A stretch of 16,746 nucleotides of DNA, taken from positions 1 to 16,746 of the forward strand of contig NZ_JBEXCV010000178.1 in the NCBI RefSeq assembly GCF_040605455.1, written 5' to 3'. The translations under genes were made by a program, and so were the position numbers. Below the pieces are notes generated by a model, which was given only the letters and a program-made list of their open reading frames with translations, was not told where the DNA came from and did no database searches. This DNA is from Embleya sp040605455. GTDB lineage: Bacteria > Actinomycetota > Actinomycetes > Streptomycetales > Streptomycetaceae. Shown here in pieces: positions 13,848 to 16,746 of the stretch (the first letter of the stretch is position 1; every line of letters begins with the position of its first letter).

Positions 13848-14354
13848 GATTGATCGGTACTCCTTCTGTCGGAATGCCGGACGGAATCGATCCGGCCGTG
13901 CGAATGCGCCGCATGCCTGGGTGGAGGCCGTCTGCGGACGCGGGCGCCGGCGCCGCGCGGGGGCGCCGGTCGTGCGGGATCGGCCCGATCGTCGATGGCT
14001 TCGATCGGGCCAAAGTGCGATCGGCCGAAAGGTCGGCGGATTCCCGAGCGCGCCGGTACCGTGGCGTCGAACGCACGCGCGAACGGTACGGGGGTATGGG
14101 TGGAAGTGGACGCGTTCGGGGTGGACTTACGTGCCCGGCGAACCGAGGTGCGACTCACCCGGGTCGGCGACCCTGCGGGCCGAGTGTGTGGCGGTCGGCG
14201 TTCGCGAACGGGGAAATGACGCGGGATCGCGTGGTGAGTCCGTCCGACTCCTCGCCGAGGCATGGGGCGGGTCGCGCCGGTCCACCCGTCGCCGAACCCG
14301 TTCGGCTGTGCGGGCTGTTGCCGAGCCGTTCCCCGTGGGGTGGACTCGGCCGGA
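13848..14354. other. 507-bp intergenic region with a perfect palindrome
   Basis: No gene is supported here. The open frames are shadows of one another, although a plus-strand stretch near 14095-14185 (VWVEVDAFGVDLRARRTEVR) looks somewhat protein-like. The region is the likely site of the promoter of the secreted-protein gene at 13847 (-) and of the terminator of the 47-aa peptide gene. It contains the inverted repeat at 13982-14011. Confidence 0.4.
13982..14011. repeat. Perfect 10-bp inverted repeat, 10-nt loop
   Basis: GGCCCGATCG (13982-13991) and CGATCGGGCC (14002-14011) flank a 10-nt loop. Position, about 135 bp before the secreted-protein start and about 345 bp after the 47-aa peptide gene, fits a terminator for the latter or an operator for the former. 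No T-tract is present. Confidence 0.65.
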
Positions 14355-14498
14355 CTACGGTCCGTACTCGATGGCGGTGGCGGCGACCGGACGGGTGGAC
14401 CCGTGCTCGGTCGACGTCGCATTCGAAACGGCGCCGGCGAAGGCCACGCCCGCGACGGCGGCGATGATGGCACCCGCGAGCCATCGACGAATGTTCAT
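14355..14498 (-). CDS. Small secreted peptide, 47 aa
   Basis: Short gene with a good ribosome binding site (GGAAGGA, 5 bases before ATG 14498). The product starts MNIRRWLAGAIIAAVAGVAF, a compact signal sequence with two Arg, a hydrophobic core and cleavage likely after AFA or AGA (residues 21-23). The mature part would be only about 24-26 residues, hydrophilic, ending AIEYGP, with no Cys. It could be a signalling or bacteriocin-like peptide, or a small single-span membrane protein if uncleaved. I do not recognise it. It is divergent from the DUF5937/ArsR-type regulator at 14668 (169-bp gap), which makes regulation by that protein possible. The start and the ribosome binding site are clear; function is unknown. 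Confidence 0.65.
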   Translation of the reverse strand: MNIRRWLAGAIIAAVAGVAFAGAVSNATSTEHGSTRPVAATAIEYGP

Positions 14499-14667
14499 GT
14501 CTGTCCTTCCGTTCCCAGCGGAACAATCGCGTCGCGACCGGTAGGTACCGGCCGTGCCACCTTCAGGGTGAGCCCGCTCGGGTAGATCCTGCAATCCAGG
14601 CCCCGTCGAAGCCCAACGATTCGACAACCATCGACACACGACCCGTCGATTGCCCGGAAGAGGTGTC

Positions 14668-15657
14668 ATGATCCGCATCGATCTGTCGGCGGACGCACTG
14701 GCGCACAGCCATTTCGCCATCTCGCCCGTCACCGTCACCGTCGACCTGCTCATGGCCCTGCACGAGCATCCGGCAGGCGTCCCAAACAAGTTCCGGGACG
14801 GCGCCGTCAAGGCGCTTACCGGTGCCGGATTCGGCACGCTCAACACCCTCGGAGCCCCCGGCGCGCACGGCTACTGTCCGGACTTCCTGCGCCCAATCCC
14901 CAACGCGCACATCGGCGACCTGGACGACGAGTTGCACACCATCACCACCACCGGCACCGACCGGGTCCGGCACGAGATCGACATCATCAGCGGCGGCGGG
15001 AAGTTACCCGGCAAACTCGCCCGGGCGACGGAGCAGGGCGAACGGCAGCTCACCCAGGCCGTCGCCGATCAGCTTGCCCGGCTGTTCCACACCGTCATCG
15101 CCCCCGACTGGCCACGCATCCGCGACCGCCTGGAGGCCGACATCGCCGCCCGAGCACGCGTTGCGGTCACCGGAGGGCTCAAGGCCGCCATCGACAGCCT
15201 CGACCAGTGCGTGGTCTGGAACGGCGACGGCATCGACATCAGCCTGCGGTATCCGCATCCTCGTGGGGCCCGCATCGCCGAACGGTACATCGTGTTCCAA
15301 CCCTCGCCGTGGTTCCACCGGACGAGGTTCGCCATCGACCCACCCGGATCCCCCGACCGGCGCAGCCCCATCATCCACTACCCGGCCAAGCCCGATCGAC
15401 GGACCGGACGCGACCAGCGGGGACGACGACCGGCCGCGACGGGGCTCGGCGAGGTGATGGGGGAGACCCGCGCGCTCATCCTCGCCGAACTTGGCGCCGG
15501 CGCGACGACCGCCGAGGTCGCCGGCCGGCTTCGCGTGGCCCGCTCCACCGCGTCGCACCACCTGCAACTCCTTTACCGCGCGGGGCTGGTCGACCGCCGC
15601 CGCGACGGAAAGCACGTCGTGTACCGGCGAGCGAGGCTGACGGCCATCGACGAGTGA
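14668..15657 (+). CDS. ArsR/SmtB-type winged-helix regulator with DUF5937-like N-domain
   Basis: A 329-aa transcription factor. The N-terminal part (MIRIDLSADALAHSHFAISP and onward to about 260) matches the large uncharacterised sensor domain (DUF5937-like) of streptomycete regulators whose sequences start MIRIDLS. The C-terminal winged helix (about 265-325) includes TTAEVAGRLRVARSTASHHL, the recognition helix, and AGLVDRRRDGKHVVYR, the wing. ATG 14668 with GAGGTG just upstream is preferred over the in-frame ATG at 14650, which has no ribosome binding site. There is no metal-binding Cys pair in the helix, so it is unlikely to be a metal sensor. Relatives often control a neighbouring transporter or a small exported product; here the divergent neighbour is the 47-aa secreted peptide. 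The gene is intact. Confidence 0.88.
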   Translation: MIRIDLSADALAHSHFAISPVTVTVDLLMALHEHPAGVPNKFRDGAVKALTGAGFGTLNTLGAPGAHGYCPDFLRPIPNAHIGDLDDELHTITTTGTDRVRHEIDIISGGGKLPGKLARATEQGERQLTQAVADQLARLFHTVIAPDWPRIRDRLEADIAARARVAVTGGLKAAIDSLDQCVVWNGDGIDISLRYPHPRGARIAERYIVFQPSPWFHRTRFAIDPPGSPDRRSPIIHYPAKPDRRTGRDQRGRRPAATGLGEVMGETRALILAELGAGATTAEVAGRLRVARSTASHHLQLLYRAGLVDRRRDGKHVVYRRARLTAIDE

Positions 15658-15954
15658 GGCCTGTACGGGTGCCGTCGCTCCGCCACCCGACGGCGGCGTC
15701 CGCGCGGGCCGGGAAGCGCGGGTTCCGGGACTGGTGCCGCGACTCAGGGCAGCAGCCCCGTGGTGGGCCCGTCGTGCCGGGCGCTGTGAGTGTGTGTCCG
15801 GGTGGCGGTGGTTGGTCGTCAGTCGGGTTGATGCGTGGTGTGGGTGTTTGTGTGCTGGTCGGGGTGTGGATGACCGTGATCGTTTCGACTGTCACGGGGA
15901 TGACCGTCGTCTGACGTCGGGTGTTCAGCACAAGCGGGTTGTTCTGCCAAGGGC
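15658..15954. other. Intergenic region, GT-rich in its second half
   Basis: No gene is supported. Positions about 15785-15915 are unusually rich in GT/TG on the plus strand and lack the normal third-position pattern in any frame. The minus-strand open frame here continues from the transposase remnant but becomes Thr/Pro/His-rich with no similarity, marking the truncation of that element. No terminal inverted repeat was seen. Confidence 0.45.
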
Positions 15955-16349
15955 ATGTCCCGGCTGCACGGAACGGGGACGTGGCTTTGGTAGAAGGCGT
16001 CGACGTCGACCGCCGCGGCGACGACGAGTTCGGCCAGGCGCCGTTTGCCCAGCACCTTCCCGCACCGCCGCTCGACCGCGGCCACCGCTTGGTCGCAGGA
16101 GCCGCGCACCGCCTCGACGACCGCGACTCGGCGCAGGCCGAGCGAGTGACGGCCGGCCGGCAGCGACAACACGGCGTCCGCAGGGTGCACGTTGGCCAGC
16201 CTGCGGCCGCGGTGCGCGACCCGGGTGACGCGGACCGTCCCGAACAGGCAGGCCAAAAGGCGCGCGTGCCCCGTCTCCCGCCACGGCCGCAGCGCGTCGT
16301 CCGGGCCCACCACGATCGGACAGGCGCCGTCACGGAGTTGTTCCTCCTA
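15955..16349 (-). mobile_element. ISKra4-family transposase, N-terminal fragment
   Basis: The minus-strand frame, open from just inside a TAG near 16350, encodes EEQLRDGACPIVVGPDDALR, then HARLLACLFGTVRVTRVAHR, ANVHPADAVLSLPAGRHSLG and LRRVAVVEAVRGSCDQAVAA, ending at VDAFYQSHVPVP. This is the conserved N-terminal half of ISKra4-type transposases (GTVxVxRxAYR, NLHPADAxLNLP, HSxGLRRLAAxEAxRGS, LGKRQxE). The catalytic DDE part that should follow is absent: similarity ends near 15975 and the frame runs into unrelated sequence to 15819. The first residues of the transposase are also missing or out of frame. The element is therefore dead. The nearest start codons are the GTG pair at 16313-16316. 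Confidence 0.75.
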
Positions 16350-16712
16350 GCGGCTCGATCCGGTGCGGCGTCGACCGCAGCGACCTCGGTGCCCTGTTGC
16401 GCATCGCTGATTACGGCCGGGCACGGCGTGTGGACCGGCGCGTACGCGCGCCGCCTCTTCTACGAGCGTCGACCGGGCTGTGTACGGCTCTGGGCTGTGT
16501 GCCAGCGGATCTCCCGTTCGTCGCCGACTTCCGGCCGTCGCCGACTCCCGTCCGCCGATGTCGTCCACCCGCCGTCGGACGCGTGAGGTTTCCTTCGTGT
16601 CGCCGCCGTGCACGGGAATCAATCCCGTATCCGCCCGGCTGGTTGCGTGCCTGTGGAGCCGCACGTCCGCCGCGTCTGCAACCCTTTCTTCGGTGGCGGT
16701 GTTCCACAGGTG
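16350..16712. other. Stretch without a supported gene
   Basis: Open frames on both strands are Arg/Ser-rich shadows without motifs or ribosome binding sites. A minus-strand stretch immediately upstream of the transposase remnant (AISDAQQGTEVAAVDAAPDR) may be a frameshifted part of its N-terminus. Nothing else is recognised. Confidence 0.4.
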
Positions 16713-16746
16713 ATGAGCGACATGGCCGAGCAGTTGACCGATCTGC
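16713..16746 (+). CDS. Possible start of a gene cut by the window end
   Basis: ATG 16713 opens MSDMAEQLTDL and runs off the window. Codons look ordinary, but there are too few to judge, and only a weak AGGTG precedes the start. It could be the first residues of a real gene or chance. Confidence 0.25.
   Translation, partial: MSDMAEQLTDL

Noticed and set aside
15831..15914. 27-codon plus-strand hydrophobic peptide (MRGVGVCVLVGVWMTVIVST...)
   Set aside because: Its Val/Thr content follows from the GT-rich composition; no ribosome binding site, and no context supports a toxin or leader peptide.
1..16746. CRISPR array, tRNA or rRNA genes
   Set aside because: No regularly spaced repeats of CRISPR length and no cloverleaf or rRNA-like segments were found; the only regular repeat is the three-copy operator array.

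Overview
The window is very GC-rich, with strong G/C preference at third codon positions, GTG starts, and many regulators and secreted proteins. It also carries actinobacterial families: a DUF5937/ArsR regulator, an RsbW-like ATPase, transposition ATPases common in streptomycetes and an ISKra4 fragment. I infer an actinomycete, probably Streptomyces or a close relative, and an accessory (arm-like or island-like) region, because intact genes alternate with many broken ones.

Layout. 1-614: no convincing gene. 615-1694 (-): NodB-type polysaccharide deacetylase lipoprotein. 1965-3500: a minus-strand coding remnant, then two decayed transposition-type ATPase genes in tandem on +. 3543-5515 (-): a translationally coupled pair, MFS transporter and siderophore-interacting flavoprotein, divergent from a TetR regulator (5680-6276, +). 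Three palindromes spaced exactly 37 bp lie between them. 6376-6764 (-): N-terminal scrap of a PIMT-like methyltransferase joined out of frame to an unrelated C-terminal scrap. 6765-8382 (+): RsbW-like HATPase, a broken class-A-beta-lactamase-like serine hydrolase and a 155-aa unknown. 8383-9633: mostly remnants, with one perfect hairpin.

9634-10881 (-): the most interesting locus. A 39-aa Pro-rich peptide gene with a strong ribosome binding site lies 6 bp upstream of a 373-aa protein-L-isoaspartate-methyltransferase-like enzyme with a long C-terminal extension. The architecture fits a minimal aspartimide-forming RiPP (imiditide-like) pair.

10895-12408: a graveyard with a helicase N-terminus, a frameshifted small protein, a third decayed transposition ATPase (-) and an orphan RHS core fragment. 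12500-14498 (-): three genes for exported or membrane-anchored products: a 283-aa four-cysteine protein, a 135-aa secreted two-cysteine protein and a 47-aa secreted peptide. 14668-15657 (+): DUF5937/ArsR-type regulator. 15955-16349 (-): 5' part of an ISKra4-family transposase. A gene may start at 16713 and run off the end.

The only clear functional units are the TetR-SIP-MFS module, the peptide-methyltransferase pair and possibly the secreted-protein group. All family calls come from reading motifs by eye; no database search was possible.
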